From: an uncultured Lachnospiraceae bacterium
GTDB lineage: Bacteria; Bacillota; Clostridia; Lachnospirales; Lachnospiraceae
Length of the DNA: 64,000 nt
Direction: 5' to 3'
NCBI GenBank assembly: GCA_902775555.1
Contig: CACYMQ010000001.1
Span: 98,338-162,337 of the forward strand
Shown here: piece after piece, positions 18,070 to 26,127 of the stretch
How positions within the stretch are numbered: position 1 is the first letter of the stretch
How the letters are laid out: every line of letters begins with the position of its first letter
Made by a program: the position numbers and the translations under genes
The notes under the pieces: generated by a model
Database searches by the model: none
Told to the model about the DNA's origin: nothing
Seen by the model: the letters and a program-made list of their open reading frames with translations, nothing else

Positions 18070-18939
18070 CTATTCCGTAAACTCTCCCAGCATCCGCACC
18101 TCCGGTTCCAGCTTCACCCGGAACTTCTCATCAACCGTGCGTATGACATGCCGGATCAGTCTGTAGATATCAGAGGATGTTGCCTCCCCGCAGTTGATCA
18201 GAAAACCGCAGTGCTTTTCGGAAACAGCAGCATCACCGATCCTGCAGCCCGAAAGTCCCGCATCCTGGATCAGCTTTCCTGCAAAATATCCTTCCGGTCT
18301 CTTAAATGTGGAGCCGGCACTCGGATACTCCAGCGGCTGTTTCTCTCTTCGTTTCTGATTCAGCTCCTGCATCCGTCCGCGGATCAAATCCGCATCACCT
18401 TTTGCAAGAAGGAGCCCTGCACCCAGCACGATGATCTCCTGTTCACAGCAGATGCTGTGCCTGTAACCGAAATCCATGTCCGGACCGGCGATCCTTTCCC
18501 TCCGGCCTTCACGAAGTACATCCACATATTCAACGATATCCTTCATCTCACCGCCATAGGCTCCGGCATTCATGAATACCGCGCCTCCCAGCGTTCCGGG
18601 GATCCCGGAAGCGAATTCCATCCCTGTGAGTACGGCATCCCGTGCTGCCGCAGCAATGACCGAAAGCAGTGCACCCGCTTCCGCATAGATCCTGCAGCCA
18701 TCCACGGTGATATTCCGAAAATGTTCGCCGATCTCCAGAACCGTGCCACGGATGCCATCGTCGGAAACAAGCAGATTGCTTCCGTTCCCGATGATGAAGG
18801 TCTTCTCTCCCCGGTCCTCCGATTCCTTCAGGACCTCCAGGATCTCATCCGCCGATGCAGCCGAGCAGTAACGGTCTGCCGGTCCTCCGGTACGGAATGT
18901 CGTATGATTTTTCATGGGTTCATTATATCTGTAATCCAT
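18070..18939 (-). CDS. murB: UDP-N-acetylenolpyruvoylglucosamine reductase
   Basis: 289 residues, FAD flavoprotein that makes UDP-MurNAc. FAD-binding segments are TTFRTGGPADRY, GNGSNLLVSDDGIRG and GIPGTLGGAVFMNAGAYGGE; the catalytic serine lies in YPSAGSTFKRP. First gene of murB-rapZ-whiA-hpr-like. The ribosome-binding site is weak (ATAGGTCAATG). It has its own promoter, at 19011-19039, set inside a large inverted repeat. Confidence 0.95.
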   Translation of the reverse strand: MDYRYNEPMKNHTTFRTGGPADRYCSAASADEILEVLKESEDRGEKTFIIGNGSNLLVSDDGIRGTVLEIGEHFRNITVDGCRIYAEAGALLSVIAAAARDAVLTGMEFASGIPGTLGGAVFMNAGAYGGEMKDIVEYVDVLREGRRERIAGPDMDFGYRHSICCEQEIIVLGAGLLLAKGDADLIRGRMQELNQKRREKQPLEYPSAGSTFKRPEGYFAGKLIQDAGLSGCRIGDAAVSEKHCGFLINCGEATSSDIYRLIRHVIRTVDEKFRVKLEPEVRMLGEFTE

Positions 18940-18996
18940 TGACCTATCTCTGTATATGCCCGAAATTTAAGGGTTTTCCGCATGAAAAAACACTTT

Positions 18997-19029
18997 GGGC
19001 GCTATCATAAACTATACATGATAGCGCCC
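18997..19029. promoter_or_regulatory. 12-bp inverted repeat around the murB -10 box (operator or terminator)
   Basis: GGGCGCTATCAT and ATGATAGCGCCC are perfect inverse copies around a 9-bp loop that holds the minus-strand -10 box. It may be the terminator of glcK, but on the minus strand a T-run comes only after AAAGTG. An operator overlapping the promoter is an equal reading. Confidence 0.6.
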
Positions 19030-19039
19030 TCATTTACAA
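19011..19039 (-). promoter_or_regulatory. Sigma-A promoter for murB-rapZ-whiA-hpr-like
   Basis: Minus strand: TTGTAA (19034-19039), 17-bp spacer, TATAGT (19011-19016). The -10 lies in the loop of the inverted repeat 18997-19029. Confidence 0.55.
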
Positions 19040-19049
19040 TTTACAAACT

Positions 19050-19068
19050 TTACGAAAATTTTTCGTAA
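19050..19068. promoter_or_regulatory. Short perfect palindrome upstream of the murB promoter
   Basis: TTACGAAAA-T-TTTTCGTAA: 9-bp arms around one base, 11 bp upstream of the -35. Size and symmetry suit a dimeric repressor or activator site. Confidence 0.45.
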
Positions 19069-19100
19069 TTCAGGATTATTCCGTCATTTTTCACAAGCCA

Positions 19101-20039
19101 TTATCCAAGCACTGCCCGGGCCCCGCCGTACATACCTGCGTCATTTCCGAGAACCGCAAGCGCAAAGCCCGTATTCTTGCAGGCATGGAATGCATACTGC
19201 TTGAAATACTTATCCGTCACATCGATCAGCAGCTGGCCTGCCCGGCTTACGCCGCCGCCGATCACGAAGACCTCCGGATCCACTACCGCAGCCACCTGAG
19301 CCATAGCCAGTCCCAGCTTCTTGCCCAGCGCCTCAACCAGCTCCATGGCAAGATCATCACCGGTCTTTGCCGCATCAAAGATCTCCTTTGCGGAAATGTA
19401 CTGTACCTCACGAAGCTTGGAAGGACGGTCCGAATCATTCAGTGCTTTATTTGCCATACGGACGATACCCGTAGCGGAAGCATACTGCTCAAGGCAGCCT
19501 CTCTTTCCGCAGTTGCAGACATCCGTCTCCGTAAGATCCATGGTCATATGGCCGATCTCTCCGCCGGCACCGTTTACGCCGGCCAGCATCTTTCCGTTCA
19601 GGATGATACCGCCGCCCACACCGGTTCCCAGTGTGATCATCACGATATTCTGATGTCCCTTGCCGCCTCCCTGCCACATCTCACCGAGGGCAGCCATATT
19701 CGCATCATTTCCGACCTTAACCTTCATACCCAGAAGCTTGCCCAGTTCATCGGCCGCATTGAAGATCCCCCAGCCGAGGTTGACGCATTTGATAACCGTT
19801 CCGTCCTCACGTACGGGTCCGGGAACTCCCATCCCGATGCCCAGCACATCCTCTGCCGCGATGCTTTTTCCTTCCATCTTTGCCTTAACGGAATCCGCAA
19901 TATCACCGAGGATATACGCACCACCGTCATCCGTACGGGTGGTGATCTCCCACTTATCAAGCAGTTCGCCCTCCGCAGAGAACAGACCGATCTTCACCGT
20001 GGTACCTCCGATATCTACTCCGAATACATAGTTTGCCAT
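19101..20039 (-). CDS. glcK: ROK-family glucokinase
   Basis: 312 residues. The ATP phosphate-binding motif is GVDIGGTTVKIG near the start, the ROK signature zinc site is CNCGKRGCLEQYAS, and the glucose-binding loop includes GAGGEIGHMT. It phosphorylates glucose to glucose 6-phosphate in the cytosol, a route needed when sugar enters without PTS or is released inside. AAGGAGGTAG gives a strong ribosome-binding site 12 nt after hprK, so the two are cotranscribed and tie glucose phosphorylation to the HPr(Ser) kinase. Confidence 0.92.
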   Translation of the reverse strand: MANYVFGVDIGGTTVKIGLFSAEGELLDKWEITTRTDDGGAYILGDIADSVKAKMEGKSIAAEDVLGIGMGVPGPVREDGTVIKCVNLGWGIFNAADELGKLLGMKVKVGNDANMAALGEMWQGGGKGHQNIVMITLGTGVGGGIILNGKMLAGVNGAGGEIGHMTMDLTETDVCNCGKRGCLEQYASATGIVRMANKALNDSDRPSKLREVQYISAKEIFDAAKTGDDLAMELVEALGKKLGLAMAQVAAVVDPEVFVIGGGVSRAGQLLIDVTDKYFKQYAFHACKNTGFALAVLGNDAGMYGGARAVLG

Positions 20040-20051
20040 GCCGCTACCTCC

Positions 20052-20990
20052 TTAGGAATTCTTCTGAATATTTTCCATAACTCTTCGATACATTTCCTGC
20101 GCCGCATTGTACCCCATCTTCTTCTGACGATGGTTGACCGCTGCGGACTCTACGATAATGGCCAGATTTCTGCCCGGACGAATGGGGATATTATGGCTCA
20201 CCACCTTGTTCCCGAGGAATTCCACATACTGATCCTCCAGGCCCATCCGGTCATAATTGGCATCCTTATCCCACTCCTCCAGATTGATCACCAGATCGAT
20301 CTGCTGCGAGATCTTAACACACTCAACACCGAACATCGTTTTTACATCTATGATACCGATCCCTCTCAGTTCGATAAAATGACGGGTGATGGCAGGACTC
20401 TGCCCGATCAGCTGATCATCGCTGATCTTCTTGATCTCCACCACATCATCCGCAACCAGCCGGTGCCCGCGCTTCAGAAGCTCCAAAGCCGCCTCCGACT
20501 TACCGATCCCGCTGTCGCCCATGATGAGGACACCCTCACCGAATACATCCACCAGAACTGCATGGATGGAGATCCGGGGTGCCAGTTCCTCGTGCAGCCA
20601 GCGAACGGCTTCGTGCACAAAGCTGGAGGTCGTAGAGGCCGAGGACAGAACGGGGATCCCGTGCTTCCTTCCGGCTTCTATGATAAAATCATAGGGCTCG
20701 ATATCCCGGCAGAACACAAGACACGGAATGGGAAACTGAAAGAGCTTGTCGAAGACCTCGATATTCTCTTCTCTGGTATGCATATCCGCAAGATACGCAT
20801 GCTCCACATTTCCGCAGATCTGCACGCGGGACGTGTCAAAATGTTCGAAGAAGCCAGCCAGCTGCAGCGCCGGCCGGTTGATGTCCGGATCCGTGATCAG
20901 GATCTTCTCCGTATCGATCTCCGGTGTATAATTCTTCAGATTCAGTTTCTTGATAAAATCAGATAGTTTAACGCTGTACTCTACTGTCAT
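20052..20990 (-). CDS. hprK: HPr kinase/phosphorylase
   Basis: 312 residues, standard length. Walker A is GDSGIGKS (158-165), and the family signature region around VEIKKISDDQLIG and HFIELRGIGIIDV is intact. HprK phosphorylates Ser46 of HPr in response to ATP and fructose bisphosphate, the core of carbon catabolite control in Firmicutes. I start at 20990 (MTVEYSVKLSDF) with GGGGGTG upstream, against a longer frame that begins 22 codons earlier without support. A Ser46-bearing HPr-like protein lies 4 kb downstream; no canonical HPr is in the window. Confidence 0.96.
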   Translation of the reverse strand: MTVEYSVKLSDFIKKLNLKNYTPEIDTEKILITDPDINRPALQLAGFFEHFDTSRVQICGNVEHAYLADMHTREENIEVFDKLFQFPIPCLVFCRDIEPYDFIIEAGRKHGIPVLSSASTTSSFVHEAVRWLHEELAPRISIHAVLVDVFGEGVLIMGDSGIGKSEAALELLKRGHRLVADDVVEIKKISDDQLIGQSPAITRHFIELRGIGIIDVKTMFGVECVKISQQIDLVINLEEWDKDANYDRMGLEDQYVEFLGNKVVSHNIPIRPGRNLAIIVESAAVNHRQKKMGYNAAQEMYRRVMENIQKNS

Positions 20991-21094
20991 AGTCACCCCC
21001 GAACAAATCGTTCTCCCTGCCGTAAGACGAAAACGGCACACTGAACATTGTATCATACATGGTGTTTTTTTTCCATATGTGTTAAAATGATGCC

Positions 21095-23050
21095 ATGAAA
21101 ATATTTGATATCGAAGAAGAACTGAAAAAACTCCCCCACCTCCCCGGTGTCTATCTGATGCACAGCGACAGCGAGGAGATTCTTTATGTGGGAAAAGCCG
21201 TGGATCTCCATAACCGGGTCCGCCAGTATTTCCGAAAAGGACACGGTCACGGCGGCTCGCCGAAGATCACCAAGATGGTCAGCCAGATCGCATACTTCGA
21301 ATATATCATCACAGGCTCCGAAATGGAGGCGCTTGTACTGGAATGCAATCTGATCAAGGAGCACCGCCCCCGCTACAATACACTGATGACGGATGACAAG
21401 GGCTATCCCTATATCCGCGTCACCGTAAATGAAGAATATCCCAGGCTCCTGTACAGTCACCAGATGCGTCGGGATCATTCGAAATACTTCGGCCCCTATA
21501 CCGACGGAAAGGCCGTTCATGACATCATCGTCCTGGTACAGAAGCTGTTCCGGCTTCGCACCTGTAACCGGAATCTGCCAAGAGATATCGGGAAGGAACG
21601 GCCCTGTCTCTATTACCAGATCGGTCAGTGCAGCGGTCCCTGCAGTGAGGGGCTGGTCAGCAAAGAGGAATACGGGGAACAGATCCGCCAGGCCATTTCC
21701 TTTCTGAAGGGTGACAACAAGGAGCTGATGAGCCGCCTCAGGCAGCAGATGAAGGACTATGCGGCTGAAATGGAGTTCGAAAAGGCCGCCGAGGTCCGGG
21801 ATCTGATGGAGAGCATCTCCCATATCATGGACAAACAGAGAATGAACGATACCAATGCGGATAACCGGGATATCGTAGCCTATGCCAGAGGGGAAAAGGA
21901 CACGGTGATCACCGTCTTCTTCGTAAGAGACGGGCAGCTGATCGGACGCGAGAATCATCATATGTCCGCGGAACCGGAGGAGGAGGATGCATCCGTCCTC
22001 ACGGAATTCATCAAACAGTATTACAGCAGCACACCCTATATCCCGAAGGAAATCCTGACACGCATCCCCATCCGGGAGCCCGAGGTCCTGCTGTCCTATC
22101 TTTCCGAAAAAAAAGGACAGAAGGTCCAGCTCCTGCAGCCCCAGCGTGGAGACAAGGCCGGACTCCTAAAGCTTGCAGAGGACAATGCAAAACTGGTACT
22201 GGAACAGGATATGGAGCGGATCAAGAGAAAGGAAAAGCGGACCATCGGAGCCGTACGGGAGATCGCGGAGATCCTGAATATCCCCAACGCTTCCCGCATG
22301 GAAGCCTTCGATATCTCCAACATTTCCGGTTATCATTCCGTGGCATCCATGGTGGTATTTGAAAACGGGGAGCCCCGCAGAAATGCATATCGCAAGTTCC
22401 GTCTCCGCACGGTTGAAGGTCCGGACGATTATGCCTCCATGAAGGAAGTTCTGACCAGAAGATATACAAATGACAAACTCGGACCTCTTCCGGACGTCCT
22501 CATGATGGACGGTGGAAAGGGACAGGTTCATATCGCGGAAATGGTACTGGACAGTTTGGGGCTGGAGATCCCTGTGTGCGGCATGGTAAAGGATGACCAT
22601 CACCGGACCCGCGGGCTCTACTACAAGGATAAGGAAGTCTCCTTTCCCAAAGGAAGCGAGGCCATGCATATGGTAACCGCCCTGCAGGATGAGACCCACC
22701 GTTTTGCCATCACTTACCACCAGCTGCTCCGCAGCAAGGGACAGGTGCATTCCATCCTGGATGACATCCCCGGGGTCGGCGAGAAGAGACGCAGGGCTCT
22801 GCTTCTCTACTTTAAGACCATCGAAGCCCTGCAGGCCGCCGAAGTTGAAGAGATCGCATCTCTCCCGGAGATGGATAAACGTTCGGCCGCATCCGTCTAC
22901 CGCTTCTTCCATCCGGAGGATGAGGAGTCCTCTGCGGACAGCCCGCCGGGGGAAGATTCTTCGCTTCGCTCGGACAGTCCGCCGGGGGAAGATTCTTCGC
23001 TTCGCTCGGACAGCCCGCCGGGGGAAGATTCTTCGCTTCGCTCAGAATGA
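21095..23050 (+). CDS. uvrC: Excinuclease ABC subunit C with repeat-encoded C-terminal tail
   Basis: 651 residues, longer than usual for UvrC. In order: GIY-YIG nuclease (LPGVYLMHSDSEEILYVGKA), UVR motif for UvrB binding (MEFEKAAEVRDLMESI), RNase H-like nuclease domain (EAFDISNISGYHSVASMVVF), and helix-hairpin-helix DNA-binding domain (DDIPGVGEKRRRALLLYF). It makes both incisions in nucleotide excision repair. The last 40 or so residues are three exact 12-residue repeats, DSPPGEDSSLRS, coded by a dispersed DNA repeat, and the stop codon lies in the repeat. No Shine-Dalgarno is visible before the ATG. Confidence 0.95.
   Translation: MKIFDIEEELKKLPHLPGVYLMHSDSEEILYVGKAVDLHNRVRQYFRKGHGHGGSPKITKMVSQIAYFEYIITGSEMEALVLECNLIKEHRPRYNTLMTDDKGYPYIRVTVNEEYPRLLYSHQMRRDHSKYFGPYTDGKAVHDIIVLVQKLFRLRTCNRNLPRDIGKERPCLYYQIGQCSGPCSEGLVSKEEYGEQIRQAISFLKGDNKELMSRLRQQMKDYAAEMEFEKAAEVRDLMESISHIMDKQRMNDTNADNRDIVAYARGEKDTVITVFFVRDGQLIGRENHHMSAEPEEEDASVLTEFIKQYYSSTPYIPKEILTRIPIREPEVLLSYLSEKKGQKVQLLQPQRGDKAGLLKLAEDNAKLVLEQDMERIKRKEKRTIGAVREIAEILNIPNASRMEAFDISNISGYHSVASMVVFENGEPRRNAYRKFRLRTVEGPDDYASMKEVLTRRYTNDKLGPLPDVLMMDGGKGQVHIAEMVLDSLGLEIPVCGMVKDDHHRTRGLYYKDKEVSFPKGSEAMHMVTALQDETHRFAITYHQLLRSKGQVHSILDDIPGVGEKRRRALLLYFKTIEALQAAEVEEIASLPEMDKRSAASVYRFFHPEDEESSADSPPGEDSSLRSDSPPGEDSSLRSDSPPGEDSSLRSE
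22936..23043. repeat. Three 36-bp tandem repeats inside uvrC
   Basis: Units 22936-22971, 22972-23007 and 23008-23043 are identical but for one base. Each contains GATTCTTCGCTTCGCTC, the reverse complement of the core of the dispersed repeat at 9637 and 28638. Being 36 bp, they keep the frame. Confidence 0.9.
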
Positions 23051-23111
23051 CACCGGGTGGGGCTCGGAATGACACCGGGCGGGGCTCGGAATGACACCGG
23101 GTGGGGCTCGG
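23046..23111. repeat. Three 22-bp tandem repeats after the uvrC stop
   Basis: AATGACACCGGGTGGGGCTC plus GG, three times with one base change, then a partial fourth copy (AATGACTCCGG). Continuous with the 36-bp array. There are no spacers, so this is not a CRISPR. Confidence 0.9.
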
Positions 23112-23222
23112 AATGACTCCGGTGATGACGCAGAGCAGGATTCATGATACAATCGGGATAGTCGGAATGGTTTTACGATGCGCGATGCTGCCCGGAGACG
23201 AAAATATAGAACGAGGAAGACT

Positions 23223-23753
23223 ATGGGACATTTTTTATATCCAAATGAATACTACTGCTCCACCTATGCCATCGATTTTGAGCGTCTCTATGGCATGGGG
23301 TATCGCGGCGTACTTTTTGATATCGACAATACACTGGTTCCCCATGATGCAATGACTGACGAAAGAAGCCGGGAGCTGCTGAAGAAGCTTCGTGAGATCG
23401 GTTTTTCCGTATGCTTTGTATCCAACAACCGGGAGCCCCGGGTGGCGGATTTCGTAAAGGAACTGCATGTAGACGGACTGCCCGATCCGAAATATATCTT
23501 CAAGGCTGCGAAACCCAAGCCGACCGGATATCTGGAGGCAGTAAGATCCATGGGACTCCGCCGGGGACAGGTGGTATTCGTAGGCGACCAGCTGCTGACT
23601 GATATCTGGGGCGCCAATAACGCCCGCATTTCTTCTATCCTCGTAAAACCGGTAGCCAGGGAGACCAAGCTTCAGATCAAACTGAAGCGGATCCTGGAGA
23701 AGCCGGTCCTGTGGAGGTACCGGAAGAAGCATAAAATAAAAAGTGATTTCTGA
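23223..23753 (+). CDS. YqeG-family HAD-IIIA phosphatase
   Basis: 176 residues. The start ATG at 23223 (MGHFLYPNEYYCSTYAIDF) has GAGGAA 4 nt upstream; the frame extends 15 codons further back without support. HAD motif I is GVLFDIDNTLVPHD, motif II is CFVSNNREP, Lys in AAKPKPTGY, and motif IV is VFVGDQLLTDIWGANN. Close to B. subtilis YqeG, a phosphatase of uncertain natural substrate. It lies 170 bp after uvrC beyond the repeat array and ends at a strong terminator. Confidence 0.92.
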   Translation: MGHFLYPNEYYCSTYAIDFERLYGMGYRGVLFDIDNTLVPHDAMTDERSRELLKKLREIGFSVCFVSNNREPRVADFVKELHVDGLPDPKYIFKAAKPKPTGYLEAVRSMGLRRGQVVFVGDQLLTDIWGANNARISSILVKPVARETKLQIKLKRILEKPVLWRYRKKHKIKSDF

Positions 23754-23785
23754 ACCGGCATACCTGCCGGAATAAGACGGAATAA

Positions 23786-23819
23786 AGAAAAGAAACCGGG
23801 GAAACCCGGTTTCTTTTCT
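23786..23819. terminator. Bidirectional terminator between yqeG and the 695-residue protein gene
   Basis: Perfect 15-bp arms AGAAAAGAAACCGGG/CCCGGTTTCTTTTCT around GAAA, T-rich on both strands. Confidence 0.9.
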
Positions 23820-23866
23820 GCTGCGAAGAACCACAGCGCAACATTACAGGAGGACTGACATCCTGC

Positions 23867-25954
23867 CTACAGGATGTCTGCTCTGAGTTTCTTTAATACC
23901 TGGAAACTCTTGGTTCTTAATTCCTCTGCTTCAAACAATGAAAGCATGGTATCGATATCGAACTTGCTCTTCATTACGGTATCAAGCCAGTCATTGATGT
24001 AGGATTTAACATAGTCTACATTTTCCTCAGACTTATCCTTCAGGGAATTCTGAATATTATTGATATTATCGACAACAGAAGGTGTTGCTGTACTGCGCTC
24101 GGACGGAGACTGGCTTCCTTCATCGGAAAGCTCGATCACCTTACCGGTCTTGGTAATGATCACCTTCTTGTTCGGTGTGGTTTCCGGCTTGGCTGAGCCA
24201 GATCCACCCTTCTTGTCCAGCAGCTTCTCGACTGCCTTTATAAGGCAGATCACACTATAGGTTGCTTCCTGCTGGGTCTGTGCCTCTGCACCCTTGGTCT
24301 CATACTGATACCACAGCCATTCTGACTTGCAAAGCATTTCCTCGATCTTGGAATCATCCAACAGCTTACGAAGATCGGGATCCATAGCCGGTGTGGAAGC
24401 TCTTCCGAAGAGCTTTCCACCTGACTGGGGAACCTCAGCCTTCTTATACTTGGCCGGTACCACGATCTCGGCATAATCCTTCTGCAGATACTTCTCGGCC
24501 TTTCTGGGATCATAATCACTGTTGATGATAGCTATCCTGCCGCCGTTCAGACCATTGATGATCATATCTTCCGCTGCCATGAAGACCAGAGTCTTCTGAC
24601 GGTCATCGATCATCTGCTTGATCTCATAATTGGTCTTGGACTTCTCCAGGATCGCATTCTTACGAACCTTAAATGCCTTGATCTTCTCCTTCACACTGAA
24701 GAACATCTTCAGAAGGGACGGATTCGCATTTACATAGTCATTGATCCATGTGATCTCAACATACTGATGCTCGATCTTATTGGAGAGCTCGTATACATTA
24801 TAGCCGTCGAATACAACATTTAATGTGGTATAAAGCTTCTCCAGGATCTCATACTTCTCCTCCCATGACCTGCTGGTCACGTCGGAATTTACGAGTTCCT
24901 TGATGCCGCACTCATAGAATACCAGATTGTATTCATAAAGGCCCTCGAAAATGTTGGTCTTACCGGTAAGCTGGGCACCTGCACCCAGAGTCTGGAGGTT
25001 CTTCTTCATATCCGGTTCATTCTCGATATAGAGATAAACCTTCTTCACGAAAGCCGAAACCTCCTGGATCAGGGTATCGATACGCTTGTTGTAGATCTCC
25101 TGCTTGGAAATGGCTGTCAGCACATTTCTGGAAAGAACGCTGGTATCCTGTGTGGTATTCACGTTTCGGATCAGTTCCTTGAAGCTCTCATAAACCGCCA
25201 TATTGTCAATGGGGATATACTCCGCATTCAGTCCGTAGAACTCGAATGCCTTATTGAAATCCTTGTTGGCAATGAAGGTATTGAAGAGTCCGATGGACAG
25301 CTGGGTCTTGTAGTCAATACCCACATGCGGATCCTCTACAACATAATCGAAAAGAACCTCAAGGTTGGAGAGATATGCCTCGGAATTTGCCATGGAAGTA
25401 GGAAGTCCCATCTCCATAACCACGTTGATCAGGTCCAGATATCCCATCAGGGCCTTGTCAAAATTCTTCGGACGGTCGTCATCCTCCAGGATCTGATAAC
25501 TTACATTGATCAGAAGCGGCGCGATACGCTCGCCGATCAGACGCATAGCCTCACCGAACTTCTCTCTCTGATAAAGATAGATCAGCCAGATGCTGTAACG
25601 GTAAATACCAGTCGTGTTGATCGGTGCATCTATGTCACCGGGATCGATATCACCATATACGAAATTGAACAGCGGCTCGATCCACTCATCGATCTCAAAG
25701 CGCTCCGGCTGCTTGATGTTCTCATCAACAAACTCGCCCAGCTCATAAAGCTTGGTGCACTGCTGACGTACATCATCATCAACCGTCATGGTGTTCAGAT
25801 CGAAGTTGGTGTCCTTCAGATAGTCGATAACAAGAGCATAAAAACCATCCTCAACCTGTTCATTCAGGAAGCGGATGAGTAACCCCTTATTATTTGATGC
25901 AGCAATCGAGAGAACATTGTTATCGCTCCCTGTGATATTTGCGGGTAAAGCCAT
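23867..25954 (-). CDS. Large uncharacterised cytosolic protein (695 residues)
   Basis: I do not recognise the family. The start ATG at 25954 (MALPANITGSDNN) has GGAGGAGG 8 nt upstream; the open frame runs 13 codons further back without support. There is no signal peptide, membrane helix or nucleotide-binding motif. The first 480 residues look all-helical. A middle section (about 480-545) has a strand-rich pattern TLVFMAAEDMIINGLNGGRI. Then comes a low-complexity Ser/Pro/Thr/Lys linker (about 595-650), and a helical C-terminus. It is monocistronic, with a consensus-like promoter and a terminator, suggesting steady expression. Confidence 0.8.
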   Translation of the reverse strand: MALPANITGSDNNVLSIAASNNKGLLIRFLNEQVEDGFYALVIDYLKDTNFDLNTMTVDDDVRQQCTKLYELGEFVDENIKQPERFEIDEWIEPLFNFVYGDIDPGDIDAPINTTGIYRYSIWLIYLYQREKFGEAMRLIGERIAPLLINVSYQILEDDDRPKNFDKALMGYLDLINVVMEMGLPTSMANSEAYLSNLEVLFDYVVEDPHVGIDYKTQLSIGLFNTFIANKDFNKAFEFYGLNAEYIPIDNMAVYESFKELIRNVNTTQDTSVLSRNVLTAISKQEIYNKRIDTLIQEVSAFVKKVYLYIENEPDMKKNLQTLGAGAQLTGKTNIFEGLYEYNLVFYECGIKELVNSDVTSRSWEEKYEILEKLYTTLNVVFDGYNVYELSNKIEHQYVEITWINDYVNANPSLLKMFFSVKEKIKAFKVRKNAILEKSKTNYEIKQMIDDRQKTLVFMAAEDMIINGLNGGRIAIINSDYDPRKAEKYLQKDYAEIVVPAKYKKAEVPQSGGKLFGRASTPAMDPDLRKLLDDSKIEEMLCKSEWLWYQYETKGAEAQTQQEATYSVICLIKAVEKLLDKKGGSGSAKPETTPNKKVIITKTGKVIELSDEGSQSPSERSTATPSVVDNINNIQNSLKDKSEENVDYVKSYINDWLDTVMKSKFDIDTMLSLFEAEELRTKSFQVLKKLRADIL

Positions 25955-26014
25955 GTCTATTCCTCCTCCAACTTTTTCATAAAACCCAATCATTAAAAAG
26001 CAATCCTAGTTGTT

Positions 26015-26043
26015 ATTTTACATAATAACAAAAAAATAGTCAA
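26015..26043 (-). promoter_or_regulatory. Strong sigma-A promoter for the 695-residue protein gene
   Basis: Minus strand: TTGACT (26038-26043), 17-bp T-rich spacer, TAAAAT (26015-26020), about 60 bp before the start codon. Confidence 0.8.
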
Positions 26044-26127
26044 CGTCATTTTGTAGAATTCACATAAGAAAAACTGTGTAATATGCACAAACATCCGTCT
26101 AAATGAACAAAAAACGTCTTTCCCGTT

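Noticed and set aside
22936..23111. CRISPR array
   Set aside because: The repeats are back to back with no unique spacers, are part of an open reading frame, and no cas genes are present.
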